In this document: positions 30,318 through 39,175 of the stretch, one piece after another
How positions within the stretch are numbered: the stretch's first letter is position 1
How the letters are laid out: each line of letters begins with the position of its first letter
Translations under genes and position numbers: made by a program
Assembly (NCBI RefSeq): GCF_003399635.1
Contig: NZ_NBXB01000034.1
Coordinates: 186,001 to 250,000, forward strand
Direction of reading: 5' to 3'
From: Subtercola boreus
Lineage (GTDB): Bacteria; Actinomycetota; Actinomycetes; Actinomycetales; Microbacteriaceae
Length of the DNA: 64,000 nt
The notes under the pieces: model-generated
What the model was told of the DNA's origin: nothing
Databases searched by the model: none
The model's input: the letters and a program-made list of their open reading frames with translations, nothing else

Positions 30318-31514
30318 ATGGCCCCGACAGCTTCTGACCTCTCGTCCACAGGCTCCACTTCTCCCTCACAGCCCCTCCTCCGGCTAGGAGTTCTGCACAC
30401 CTCACGGAAAGTGGACGAGAAGCGGCTACCGCTTCATCCCGAGCACCTCGAGCGCATCGACGAAGACGTGCGCGCGAACATCGTGCTGGAGTACGGCTAC
30501 GGAGAACGCTTCGGAATTTCGGATGACGAACTCTCGCCACTTGTCGGAGCACTGGGCACGCGCGAAGAGATCATCGCGCAGGCCGATGTTCTGCTGCTGC
30601 CGAAACCCCAGGTCAGCGACCTCGAAGACCTGCGAGACGGGCAGACGCTCTGGGGCTGGCCGCACTGCGTGCAGGACAGAGGGATCACCCAGCTCGCGAT
30701 CGACAAGAACCTCACCCTGATCGCGTGGGAGGCCATGAACCACTGGAACAGCGACGGCAGCTACGGGTTGCACGTGTTCCACAAGAACAACGAGCTCGCC
30801 GGGTACTGCTCGGTGCTGCACTCCCTGCAGCTCTGTGGATCGACCGGCGACTATGGTCGCCGGCTGACCGCCATCGTGATCGGTTTCGGCGCGACCGCCC
30901 GGGGTGCGGTGACGGCGCTGAACGCCCTCGGCATCCACGACGTGCAGGTGCTGACCAACCGCAGCATCGCGGCCGTCGGCTCACCGATACCGTCGGTCGA
31001 CATCATCCAGTTCGAGCACAATGCCGAAGCACCCTACGAGAGCATCGTGAACTCGGCGGATGGCCCCGTGCTGCTCGCACCCTTCCTCGCCGAGCGCGAC
31101 ATCGTCGTGAACTGCACCCTGCAGGACCCGAACGCGCCGCTCACCTACCTGCGTCTCGAAGACCTCGATGCGTTCCGGCCCGGCAGTCTGATCGTGGATG
31201 TCTCGGTCGACGAGGGCATGGGTTTCAGTTGGGCGCGCCCGACGACGTTCGCCGAGCCGATGTTCACGGTGGGGCGAGCCACGAACTACTACGCGGTCGA
31301 TCACAGCCCGTCGTTCCTCTGGAACTCGACCACCTGGGAGATCAGCGAGGCCCTGATGCCGTTCCTCCGGCCCGTGATGTCGGGGCGGGCGGCCTGGGCG
31401 GAGTCGGATACGATCACCCGGGCCATCGAGATCGACGAGGGGCGCATCCGGAACGAGGCGATCCTCGAGTTCCAGGGCCGCTCGCCCGAGTACCCCTACC
31501 TGCCGCTGGCCTGA
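30318..31514 (+). CDS. Alanine dehydrogenase / N5-(carboxyethyl)ornithine synthase-like enzyme
   Basis: 398-aa NAD(P)-dependent oxidoreductase of the AlaDH/PNT fold. The N-terminal half (LGVLHTSRKVDEKRLPLHPE) has the substrate-binding R and K seen in alanine dehydrogenases and carboxyethylornithine synthases; the Rossmann domain starts TAIVIGFGATARGAVTALNA. It lacks several AlaDH signatures and is nearest, in my judgement, to N5-(carboxyethyl)ornithine synthase, which reductively condenses ornithine with pyruvate. Actual substrates uncertain. Confidence 0.75.
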   Translation: MAPTASDLSSTGSTSPSQPLLRLGVLHTSRKVDEKRLPLHPEHLERIDEDVRANIVLEYGYGERFGISDDELSPLVGALGTREEIIAQADVLLLPKPQVSDLEDLRDGQTLWGWPHCVQDRGITQLAIDKNLTLIAWEAMNHWNSDGSYGLHVFHKNNELAGYCSVLHSLQLCGSTGDYGRRLTAIVIGFGATARGAVTALNALGIHDVQVLTNRSIAAVGSPIPSVDIIQFEHNAEAPYESIVNSADGPVLLAPFLAERDIVVNCTLQDPNAPLTYLRLEDLDAFRPGSLIVDVSVDEGMGFSWARPTTFAEPMFTVGRATNYYAVDHSPSFLWNSTTWEISEALMPFLRPVMSGRAAWAESDTITRAIEIDEGRIRNEAILEFQGRSPEYPYLPLA

Positions 31515-31558
31515 CGCAGCGCCGGTCGACCCTGAGCGCGGTGACTCTCCCCGACCCC

Positions 31559-32764
31559 TCAGAATCGCCGGGTGCTGCGGTCGGCGAACGCGTCGAGCGC
31601 CGCGATGACCTCGAACGCCAACCACACCCGATTGCGCGAGGCGGCGCTGGCCGGCCGCAGGATGCCGACAGCCTCCAGGCGCGCGAGAGCCGCCAGGGCG
31701 GTCTTCGGGGGCACCCCCAGCGCCTTTTCGACGAACGACGAATTCAGCACCGGATGCTGGATGGCGAGCACGGCGAGACGATGCGCCGACGAGGTCGATT
31801 TTGTGTCGGCAAGCCGCTCACCCCAGGCGGCCTGCAGATCTGCGATGGTATGCGCGAGACGACGGCCGTTCGCCACCGCGAGGAAGACGGCGTCGGTGAA
31901 CACCCCGACGATGGAGGCGAGGTCACCCTGCCGGTAGGTGGTGAGCGCCGCGAAGTAGGCGTCCCGCTGGGCGAGCAGCCCTGACGAGATCGGCACCGTG
32001 ACGTGGCGCGTGACCCCCGATCTGCGAAGCATCGACTGCGCAAGCGCCCGGCCCGTTCTGCCGTTGCCATCGGGAAAAGGATGGATCGTCTCGAACTGTG
32101 CATGCACGAGAGCCACTCCGACGAGCGACGGAAGATCGGTGCGGCGGGCGAAAGTCAACAGGTCTGCCATAGCAGCCGGCACACGCTCGGGAACCGGCGG
32201 CACAAAAGCGGCCCGGTGCGGGCTGAAGTTCGATCCGCCGATCCACACCTGCTGCTCGCGGTATCGCCCGGTCAGCTCCGGTTCGGACGTCTCGAGAAGC
32301 AGTCGCTGCATCGAGATGATCGTCTCATCCGACAGATCGTCGGCGAGATCGATGGCCGCCTTCATGGCCCGCACGTTACTGACGATCAGAGCTGCGTTCC
32401 CCTGGTCACGCTCGCCGAGGTCGACTTCGGAGATCGCGCGGGCACCGCTGGTGAGGTTCTCGATCTGCGAGCTCGAGGCGGATTCGCTGCGGAGCAGAAT
32501 GAACGCGTACGGCGCGGTGAGCTGAGCGATCTCTGCGTCGAATCGCGCGAGTTCCGCTGTCGCGTCGTCGACCTCTGCCAGCAGAGCCGACGACAGCGGG
32601 GCTCGGGCGGCGGCAATCGCCGGGACCACGGCCGCTTCGTAGGGCTGCTGCATCTCCTCCCAGACGCGCCGCGTCACATGGTCGGCCGCGACGGAACCCC
32701 TCCACGGCACGGCCTCCGTCTGGACCCGCGGCCACGAGTCGCCCGGCACGTCGTAGGGGTGAAT
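31559..32764 (-). CDS. Fic-domain protein with C-terminal winged helix
   Basis: About 401 aa. The Fic active site HPFPDGNGRTGR (HxFxxGNGRxxR) would transfer AMP from ATP to a target hydroxyl. An N-terminal SSQIEN matches the autoinhibitory S/T-xxx-E-G/N motif, so this is a class II, self-inhibited Fic. The C-terminus (SSFVEKALGVPPKTALAALARLEAVGIL) is a winged helix that could bind DNA. No ATG/GTG/TTG fits the strong AAGGAG at 32771-32776; the best spaced codon is ATT at 32762-32764, otherwise GTG at 32747-32749. Its 3' end faces the dehydrogenase-like gene. Confidence 0.85.
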   Translation of the reverse strand: MHPYDVPGDSWPRVQTEAVPWRGSVAADHVTRRVWEEMQQPYEAAVVPAIAAARAPLSSALLAEVDDATAELARFDAEIAQLTAPYAFILLRSESASSSQIENLTSGARAISEVDLGERDQGNAALIVSNVRAMKAAIDLADDLSDETIISMQRLLLETSEPELTGRYREQQVWIGGSNFSPHRAAFVPPVPERVPAAMADLLTFARRTDLPSLVGVALVHAQFETIHPFPDGNGRTGRALAQSMLRRSGVTRHVTVPISSGLLAQRDAYFAALTTYRQGDLASIVGVFTDAVFLAVANGRRLAHTIADLQAAWGERLADTKSTSSAHRLAVLAIQHPVLNSSFVEKALGVPPKTALAALARLEAVGILRPASAASRNRVWLAFEVIAALDAFADRSTRRF

Positions 32765-32773
32765 AATCTGCTC

Positions 32774-32807
32774 CTTACTTACACTAAACGACCTTAGTGT
32801 AAATAAG
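32774..32807. promoter_or_regulatory. Fic operator palindrome
   Basis: 14-bp arms CTTACTTACACTAA / TTAGTGTAAATAAG (one mismatch) with a 6-nt spacer, AT-rich in a GC-rich context, directly upstream of and partly overlapping the ribosome-binding site of the fic gene. Likely bound by the protein's own winged helix, by inference. Confidence 0.65.
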
Positions 32808-32825
32808 CGGGACAGCAGGAGGCGG

Positions 32826-33815
32826 TCAGACGGCCTGCAGGAACGAGGCCGGCTCCTCGGCGAAGTGCGCGAGCGCGGGCGGCATCGCCCATCCCTTCGC
32901 ACGCATCGACTGCGCCCAGAGACGGCCCGCCCGGTACGACGAGCGCACCAGCGGGCCGGCCAGCACCCCGAGGAACCCGATCTCCTCGGCCTCCTGCTTC
33001 AGCTCGACGAACTCCGACGGGTGCACCCAGCGCGCGACCGGCAGGTGCCGGGGCGAAGGTCGAAGGTACTGCGTCAGCGTGATGATGTCGGTTCCCGCGT
33101 CGTGGAGGTCGTGCAGCGCCTGGCTGATCTCCGCGCGCTCCTCTCCCATCCCGAGGATCAGGTTCGACTTCGTGATGAGCGACGCCGCGCGCGCCTGAGT
33201 CAGCACGTCGAGCGACCGCTCGTAGCGGAACGCCGGGCGGATGCGCTTGAAGATCCGCGGCACCGTCTCCACATTGTGCGCGAACACCTCGGGCCGCGAC
33301 GAGAACACCTCGGCGAGCAACGAGGGATTGCCCGAGAAGTCAGTGGCGAGGATCTCGACCCCGGTCCCCGGGTTCGCCTCGTGGATCTGCCGCACCGTTT
33401 CGGCGTGCAGCCACGCCCCCTCGTCGGGCAGGTCGTCGCGCGCCACACCCGTGACCGTCGCGTACCGGAGCTTCATGGCGGAGACGGATGCCGCGACCCG
33501 GCGCGGCTCGTCGGTGTCGTAGTCCGCGGGCTTGCCGGTGTCGATCTGGCAGAAGTCGCACCGGCGCGTGCACTGCGACCCGCCGATGAGGAAGGTCGCC
33601 TCCCGGTCTTCCCAGCATTCGAAGATGTTGGGGCAGCCGGCCTCCTGGCAGACGGTGTGCAGGTCTTCGCTCTTCACGAGCTCCTGCAGCTGCCGGTATT
33701 CGGGGCCGAACCTGGCCTTCGTCTTGATCCAGTCGGGCTTCTTCTCGATGGGGGTGGTCGCGTTCCGCACCTCGAGGCGCAGGAGCTTCCGGCCCGCGGG
33801 CACCTCGGCACTCAC
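32826..33815 (-). CDS. lipA: Lipoyl synthase
   Basis: 329-aa radical SAM enzyme inserting two sulfurs into protein-bound octanoyl groups. Auxiliary cluster ligands are in [12 protein letters not shown] and the radical SAM cluster in CTRRCDFC; the C-terminal RSSYRAG carries the conserved serine ligand. The GTG start overlaps the lipB stop (GTGA), giving a lipB-lipA operon. Confidence 0.97.
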   Translation of the reverse strand: MSAEVPAGRKLLRLEVRNATTPIEKKPDWIKTKARFGPEYRQLQELVKSEDLHTVCQEAGCPNIFECWEDREATFLIGGSQCTRRCDFCQIDTGKPADYDTDEPRRVAASVSAMKLRYATVTGVARDDLPDEGAWLHAETVRQIHEANPGTGVEILATDFSGNPSLLAEVFSSRPEVFAHNVETVPRIFKRIRPAFRYERSLDVLTQARAASLITKSNLILGMGEERAEISQALHDLHDAGTDIITLTQYLRPSPRHLPVARWVHPSEFVELKQEAEEIGFLGVLAGPLVRSSYRAGRLWAQSMRAKGWAMPPALAHFAEEPASFLQAV

Positions 33816-34588
33816 GCGGCGACGCCCGCGGTGGCGACGGGCGCGGTGGCGACGGCCGCACCGGCCGTGGTGGCGCGGGCGGCGACCCGGTCATTCACCC
33901 GGCGGTCGGCCGCGGCGCGATCGCTCACGAGACGCTCGGCGGCGGCCCGGTCATCCACCCACCGCTCGAAGAGCTGGGCGAGCCGCTCCTCCACGAACGG
34001 CAGCGCCTCGGCCGGCGTCACCTCCCGCCCCACGACCCGGGAGATCGTGGTCACGCCCGCGTCGCGGATGCCGCACGCCACGATGCGGGCGTAGGCGTCG
34101 AGGCTGTTGCTGCAGTTGAGCGCGAAGCCGTGCATCGCAACGCCGTCGGCGACGCGGATGCCGATGGCCGCGATCTTGTCCTCGGCTCCGGGTTCTCCCA
34201 CCCAGGCACCGGATCGGCCAGCGACCCGCCGCGCGTCGACACCGAGGTCGGCGAGCACCGCGATCAGAACGGATTCGAGGTCTCGCACGTACTGTACGAC
34301 GTCGATCGGCTCCGGCAACCTGACGATCGGATAGCCGACGAGCTGGCCGGGGCCGTGCCAGGTGATCTTGCCGCCCCGGTCGACGTCGATCACCGGGGTG
34401 CCGTCGTCGGGCCGCTCCGACGGGTCGGTGCGCCTGCCGGCCGTGTAGACCGACGGATGCTCGAGCAGCAGCACCGTGCCGCCCGCCTCACCCGCCACGA
34501 CGCCCGCGTGCGTGCTGCGCTGCAGCGCCAGCGCCTTCGTGTACGGCACCAGTTCGTGCCCGACGCCCAGTTCCCGAATGTCCACCAT
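33812..34588 (-). CDS. lipB: Octanoyltransferase LipB with repetitive tail
   Basis: 258-aa enzyme moving octanoate from acyl carrier protein to lipoyl domains. Signature [18 protein letters not shown], catalytic Lys in KIAAIGIRV and Cys in [10 protein letters not shown]. The last 45 residues (from about [20 protein letters not shown]) form an Ala/Arg/Val-rich repetitive tail not found in typical LipB proteins of about 215 aa. ATG at 34586-34588 follows TATACT by six bases: a strong leaderless promoter. Confidence 0.95.
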   Translation of the reverse strand: MVDIRELGVGHELVPYTKALALQRSTHAGVVAGEAGGTVLLLEHPSVYTAGRRTDPSERPDDGTPVIDVDRGGKITWHGPGQLVGYPIVRLPEPIDVVQYVRDLESVLIAVLADLGVDARRVAGRSGAWVGEPGAEDKIAAIGIRVADGVAMHGFALNCSNSLDAYARIVACGIRDAGVTTISRVVGREVTPAEALPFVEERLAQLFERWVDDRAAAERLVSDRAAADRRVNDRVAARATTAGAAVATAPVATAGVAA

Positions 34589-34594
34589 GGAGCG

Positions 34595-34600
34595 AGTATA
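34595..34600 (-). promoter_or_regulatory. Leaderless-type -10 of lipB-lipA
   Basis: TATACT, close to consensus, six bases before the lipB ATG; TTGGAC at 34616-34621 could be the -35 with a short 15-bp spacer. Confidence 0.6.
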
Positions 34601-34699
34601 GCTTTAATGGACCGAGTCCAACAATACTGCTCCGGATGGCGGCATCCGATTCCCGCGGTGCCCCGTATCATCGGGAAGACACCAGCAGGAGGAGTGCAG

Positions 34700-36046
34700 A
34701 TGTCGATCTCGATGGCCGTGACCCGGATGCTGCTCCGCACGAGACCGGTCGGCACGAAGGATGCCGCCACCGTGCTCGACCGGCTCGCCGACCGGAAGCC
34801 CGCCGCCCCGATCCCGCGGGCCATCCACCGCGTCGCCACCGTTCGGGAGCTGAGCGTCGAAGGTCGGCGTGTCGTGCAGCTCACACCCCGATCCGGCGCA
34901 AACGGCGCGCACCTCGTCTACACGCACGGCGGAGCCTACGTCTACCCACTGGTCGCCCCGCACTGGCCGATCATCGCCGCGCTCATCGCCTCGAGCGGAG
35001 CGGTCGTCACGGTGCCGTTCTATGGTCTCGCACCGGATCATCACGTTGACGAGGCCTACACCCTGCTCGACGCCGTCTACGCCGCGGCCGTCGAAACCCA
35101 CGGCGACCGGGTGTTCCTCGCCGGCGACTCGGCCGGCGGTGCGCTGGCACTCGGGCAGGCGATCCGGTACCGGGATGCCGGGCTCACCCCTCCCGCGGCC
35201 GTCATCCTGTTCTCACCCTGGCTCGACATCACGCTCTCGAACCCCGACATCCCCGCAGCGGCGAAGCTCGACCCGATGCTCGCCCGCGACGGACTGGTGG
35301 CCGCCGGCCAGTGGTGGGCGGATGACACAGACCCCCGATCCCCGCTTCTCAGCCCGCTCTTCGCCGACCTCGGCGGCCTGCCGCCGGTCTACGTCTACCA
35401 GGGTGCCCGCGATCTGCTTGCGCCGGATGCGAAGGTGCTGGCCGGGAGGGTCGCCGCGGCGGGAGGCAGGATCGAGCTGAGGCTGTACAGCGGGGCATTC
35501 CACGTCTTCGTGGGGGCGCCGTGGACCCCGGAAGCCCGGCGCGCACTCAGTCACGCCGGCAGCATACTGAGCGGTGTGACCGCACCGGTGGACCGTAAGC
35601 TCAGGGTCGTGACCCCCTCCGGTGCGCCCGCTGCCACGCCCTTCCCCGCGCCCGGCACCCCACTCGCGCTGGCGGGCGAGTCGTTCGTGTCGCTGACCAC
35701 GTTCCGGAAGACCGGGGTGCCGGTGTCGACGCCGGTCTGGGTCGCCCGCGACGGCGACGCGCTCCTGGTCGTGACGCCGTCGGAAAGCGGAAAAGTGAAG
35801 CGCCTCCGCAACAACCCTCGCGTGGAGCTCCGGCCCTGCGACCGCCGCGGGCGGGTTGCTGACGGCGCGGAGGCCGTCGCCGGCGAGACCGAGATCGTCG
35901 CCGACCCTGCGGAGGTGGAGCGCCTGGCGGCCGCGTTCCGGGCGAAGTACGGCTTCGAGTACCGTGTCTTCATGCTCGTCGAGCGCATCGTCGCCCGCCG
36001 CCAGAAGCCCCGCGTGATGCTGCGCATCACCGCCCCCGCCGCGTAG
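34700..36046 (+). CDS. HSL-type esterase fused to PPOX/F420-dependent domain
   Basis: 448-aa two-domain protein. Residues 1 to about 285 are a hormone-sensitive-lipase-type alpha/beta hydrolase: oxyanion YTHGGAYVYPL, nucleophile GDSAGGALAL, acid QGARDLLAPDA, base GAFHVFVG. Residues about 310-448 resemble the PPOX-class F420-dependent split-barrel family (SFVSLTTFRKTGVPVSTPVW, GKVKRLRNNPRVELRPCD). Such domains are normally separate proteins. ATG at 34700 has AGGAGG upstream. An in-frame GTG at 35609 behind TAAGCT may allow the second domain to be made alone. Confidence 0.8.
   Translation: MSISMAVTRMLLRTRPVGTKDAATVLDRLADRKPAAPIPRAIHRVATVRELSVEGRRVVQLTPRSGANGAHLVYTHGGAYVYPLVAPHWPIIAALIASSGAVVTVPFYGLAPDHHVDEAYTLLDAVYAAAVETHGDRVFLAGDSAGGALALGQAIRYRDAGLTPPAAVILFSPWLDITLSNPDIPAAAKLDPMLARDGLVAAGQWWADDTDPRSPLLSPLFADLGGLPPVYVYQGARDLLAPDAKVLAGRVAAAGGRIELRLYSGAFHVFVGAPWTPEARRALSHAGSILSGVTAPVDRKLRVVTPSGAPAATPFPAPGTPLALAGESFVSLTTFRKTGVPVSTPVWVARDGDALLVVTPSESGKVKRLRNNPRVELRPCDRRGRVADGAEAVAGETEIVADPAEVERLAAAFRAKYGFEYRVFMLVERIVARRQKPRVMLRITAPAA
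35596..35601 (+). promoter_or_regulatory. Possible internal leaderless-type -10
   Basis: TAAGCT seven bases before the in-frame GTG at 35609, at the boundary between the esterase and PPOX domains. Same arrangement as the gene-start promoters elsewhere in the window. Confidence 0.4.
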
Positions 36047-36119
36047 CGCCCCGCCCAGGCCCCGGCCGCGTAGCCGCACTCCTGCCCCCGCACCCCACAC
36101 CGCGCGCTCGCGCACCCAG

Positions 36120-36175
36120 CGAAGGGCCCCAAATCGCTCCAACGCGCGACGCTTGACGCGATTTGGGTCCCTTCG
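36120..36175. repeat. 56-bp palindrome B (arms CGAAGGGCCCCAAATCGC)
   Basis: 18-bp arms with one mismatch and a 20-nt loop in the 229-bp convergent gap between the esterase-PPOX gene and the ABC permease gene. The arms share CGAAGGGACCCA and the inner TCG with palindrome A at 28365. A run of ten G residues follows at 36190-36199. Confidence 0.75.
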
Positions 36176-36275
36176 TGCGCAGGCAGGGCGGGGGGGGGGC
36201 GGACGACTCAGCCGCGAGGGCGAGAGCAGAGGGACGGAGGGGGCGGAGCGGGACGCAGAACGGAGGGCGGGGGTG

Positions 36276-37439
36276 TCAGCCGCGGAGCGCGTCCGAGAGT
36301 TTCACGCGGGCGCCCGTGCGCAGCAGCGAGTTGGCGTAGATGCGGGAACCGAGCACGATGACCCCGGCCGTCATGACCACCAGCACCACGAGGGAGATGA
36401 GCGGCTCCCACCACTCAGCCGTGCCGAGGAACAGCCGCATGGGCATCCCGACCGGCGCCGAAAACGGTACGTACGACATGATGCCGAGCACCAGCGCGTT
36501 GTCGTTGAAGAAGATCACCAGGAAATATGGGATCATCACGAGCATCATCACCGGCGAGGTCACCGATCCGATGTCCTCCTGCCGGGAGACGAGAGCAGCG
36601 GTCGCCGCGAAGAGCGACGCGAGCAGCACGAACCCGAAGACGAAGAACACCACGAACCAGATGATGGACGGCCCGAGGCTCCCGAGCAGCGCGGTCTGGC
36701 CGGAGACGAGCAGCCCTGTGCCGGCCAGGATCGCGATCGCAGCGATCTGCCCGAAGGCGAGCAGGCTGTTGCCCAGCACCTTGCCGGCGAGGAGCGCCCG
36801 CGCGGAGATGGTCGACAGCAGGATCTCGACGACGCGGGTCTGCTTCTCCTCCACCACGCTCTGCGCGATGGTGGTTCCGAAGGTGATCGCCGACATGAAG
36901 AAGACGAGCCCGAACGCCAGCGCCACGAAGTAGACGATCAGCGGGTTCTGGTCGCTCGGCTCGAGCAGTTGCACCGTGGGCGCGACGCTCAGTGCCTGCA
37001 CGACTGCCGATGGCGCGGAATCCAGTGCCACGACCGTGAACGGCGAGGCTCCGGATGCTCCGGCTCCCGCGTCGGCGCCGAGCACTGCCGCGTCGACGGT
37101 GCCGTCGCGGACGAGCGCTTCCGCGGCATCCGTCGACGGCGCGACCCGCACGTCGAGACCCTCCATGGCCTGCACGGTGGTCGCAACGCTCGACCCCTCG
37201 ACGACACTCACCTTCGGCGCCGAACTCATGCCTCCGACGAGGCCGCCGATGACGACAGATGCGAGCACGGCCAGCATCAGGATGCCCGTCGAGATCAGGA
37301 ACGCCTTGCTGCGGAGCTTCATGGACATCTCGCGCTGGGCGACGAGCCAGACGCTCTGCGAGAACCGCGGGGTGGGGAAGCGCGGCGCGGCCAGGCGTGG
37401 GACGGTCGAGCGGGTACCGGTCGAGCGGGTGGCAGTCAT
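36276..37439 (-). CDS. ABC-2 type transporter permease
   Basis: 387-aa membrane subunit of an exporter of the NatB/YhaP type. One helix near residue 45, a large extracytoplasmic loop (about 75-170), then five helices (for example SVVEEKQTRVVEILLSTISARALLAGK before the third). ATG at 37437-37439 overlaps the ATPase stop by 4 bases. Forms the exporter with the next gene; the adjacent DesK/NarL-type two-component genes may regulate it. Substrate unknown (Na+, peptide or drug in relatives). Confidence 0.87.
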   Translation of the reverse strand: MTATRSTGTRSTVPRLAAPRFPTPRFSQSVWLVAQREMSMKLRSKAFLISTGILMLAVLASVVIGGLVGGMSSAPKVSVVEGSSVATTVQAMEGLDVRVAPSTDAAEALVRDGTVDAAVLGADAGAGASGASPFTVVALDSAPSAVVQALSVAPTVQLLEPSDQNPLIVYFVALAFGLVFFMSAITFGTTIAQSVVEEKQTRVVEILLSTISARALLAGKVLGNSLLAFGQIAAIAILAGTGLLVSGQTALLGSLGPSIIWFVVFFVFGFVLLASLFAATAALVSRQEDIGSVTSPVMMLVMIPYFLVIFFNDNALVLGIMSYVPFSAPVGMPMRLFLGTAEWWEPLISLVVLVVMTAGVIVLGSRIYANSLLRTGARVKLSDALRG

Positions 37440-38395
37440 CGGATGACCTCCTTGAAGATCTGGGTGAGGGAGAGGTGTTCGGGGGCGAAGCGTCGCACGC
37501 TGCCGCGCTGGAGGGCTTCGGCGAGAACGCGCTGGGCGGCGCCATCCGCAGCAGCGTCGTTGGTGGCGGCGCCGGCGCTGGTGGCGTCAGCATCGTTGGT
37601 GGCGATGCCGGCCTCCGCCGCACCCTGCACCTCGAACAGCGCGTAGCCGCCGTCGAAGTCGATGACCGTGACCCCGTCGACGTCGCGCAGCCAGCCGGCA
37701 TCGACCGACAGCTCGATCTCGTAGCGTGAGCCGCCGTGCCGGGACTGCAGCTCCTCCTTCGAGCCACTGGCCCGCACAGAGCCTCCCGCGATCACAACGA
37801 GGTCGTCGCAGATCCGTTCCACGATGTCGAGCTGGTGGGAGGAGAACAGCACAGGAACCCCGCGGGCGGCGGACTCGGCGAGCACACCCTGCACGGTCTC
37901 GACCGCGATCGGATCGAGTCCCGAGAACGGTTCGTCGAGCACGAGCACCTCCGGTTCGTGCACGAGCGCCGCAGCGATCTGGGCGCGCTGCTGGTTGCCG
38001 AGTGAGAGGCTCTCGACCGTGTCGCCGGCGCGTTCTCCGAGTTCGAGGCTGTCGAGCAGGCGCTCGGTGTTCGTCGTGGCCGCCGCCCGTGACATCCCGT
38101 GCAGTCTGCCCAGGTAGACGATCTGCTCGGCGACCTTCATCTTCGGATAGAGCCCCCGCTCCTCGGGCATGTATCCGAACAGCGCGCGGTCGGCGGGGGT
38201 GAGCGTGCGGCCGTCGAGCGACACCGAACCGGCGTCACTCGAGAGCACCCCGAGGATGATGCGCATGGTGGTCGTCTTGCCGGCACCGTTGCCGCCGACG
38301 AACCCGGTCATCCGGCCGTCGCCGACCGTGAAGCTGACATCATCGAGAGCGCGGCGGCCCCCGAACGACCTGGACACATTCGCGACTTCGAGCAT
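37436..38395 (-). CDS. ABC transporter ATP-binding protein
   Basis: 319-aa ATPase of the NatA/DrrA type. Walker A GGNGAGKTTT, signature LSLGNQQR (variant of LSGGQ), Walker B VLVLDEPFSGLD and H-loop SSHQL. A C-terminal extension contains a short Ala/Asn/Asp-rich repeat (ATNDADATSAGAATNDA). ATG at 38393-38395 has GGAG upstream. Coupled to the permease. Confidence 0.92.
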   Translation of the reverse strand: MLEVANVSRSFGGRRALDDVSFTVGDGRMTGFVGGNGAGKTTTMRIILGVLSSDAGSVSLDGRTLTPADRALFGYMPEERGLYPKMKVAEQIVYLGRLHGMSRAAATTNTERLLDSLELGERAGDTVESLSLGNQQRAQIAAALVHEPEVLVLDEPFSGLDPIAVETVQGVLAESAARGVPVLFSSHQLDIVERICDDLVVIAGGSVRASGSKEELQSRHGGSRYEIELSVDAGWLRDVDGVTVIDFDGGYALFEVQGAAEAGIATNDADATSAGAATNDAAADGAAQRVLAEALQRGSVRRFAPEHLSLTQIFKEVIR

Positions 38396-38473
38396 GCTGT
38401 CTCCGATCTCTCGTGGTCCTTCCACGCTACGAACCTCGCATCGCGAGCGCATCCGCCGCGAGACGGGCTGGCC

Positions 38474-39175
38474 TCACCCGGCAGGCGGAACCCCGGGCAC
38501 GACGATCCCGTTCTCGTAGCCGAAGACGACGGCCTGGATGCGGTCCCGGAGGCCCAGCTTCGAGAGGATCTTCGAGACGTGCGTCTTCACCGTCGCTTCG
38601 CCAAGGTAGAGTTCCCGCGCGATCTCGGCGTTCGACCGCCCGGCCGCGAGCAGCCCCAGCACCTCGCGTTCACGCTCCGTGAGGTCGTGGAGCTGGGGCG
38701 CCTGCGCGGGGCGACGGTCGGGGCCGCGCGGGGCGGCGGCGATACCGCCGACCAGGTGCTCGATCACGGTGCGGGTCACATCGGGCGACAGCAGCGCCTC
38801 CCCCCGCGCAACCACCTGCACGGCCTCGACCATGCTCTCCGGGGTCGCATTCTTCAGCACGAATCCGCTCGCGCCGGCCTTCAGGGCGTCGAACAGGTAG
38901 TCGTCCCGGTTGAACGTCGTCAGCACCAGGATGCCCGCGGCCGACCCGCTCGCGACGATCCGCCTGGTCGCTTCGAGCCCGTCCATGCCCGGCATCTGCA
39001 CGTCCATGCAGATCACATCCGGGGCCAGCTCGAGCGCGAGCGCGATTGCGCCGGTGCCGTCCGCGGCCTCGCCGACAACCTCGATGCCCTCCTCGGTCTC
39101 GAGGATCATCCGGAGCCCGACGCGCACGAGCTCCTGGTCGTCGACGAGGAGGACGCGGATCGGATCGGCGGTCAC
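38474..39175 (-). CDS. NarL/DesR-type response regulator
   Basis: 233-aa regulator. Receiver residues: LLVDDQE, phospho-acceptor Asp in ICMDVQMPGMDG, Thr in LTTFN, Lys in FVLKNAT. The LuxR-type HTH is TEREREVLGLLAAGRSNAEI and TVKTHVSKILSKLGL. GTG start overlaps the kinase stop. Likely activates the downstream ABC exporter 78 bp away on the same strand. Confidence 0.93.
   Translation of the reverse strand: MTADPIRVLLVDDQELVRVGLRMILETEEGIEVVGEAADGTGAIALALELAPDVICMDVQMPGMDGLEATRRIVASGSAAGILVLTTFNRDDYLFDALKAGASGFVLKNATPESMVEAVQVVARGEALLSPDVTRTVIEHLVGGIAAAPRGPDRRPAQAPQLHDLTEREREVLGLLAAGRSNAEIARELYLGEATVKTHVSKILSKLGLRDRIQAVVFGYENGIVVPGVPPAG

Noticed and set aside
33840-33960. Repeats in the lipB 3' end as a CRISPR-like or mobile element
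   Set aside because: Irregular low-complexity Ala/Arg/Val codon repeats within one reading frame, with no spacers.
36190-36199. Run of ten G residues as a phase-variable tract
   Set aside because: Intergenic between convergent genes and not in a promoter or coding region, so slippage would have no evident effect.
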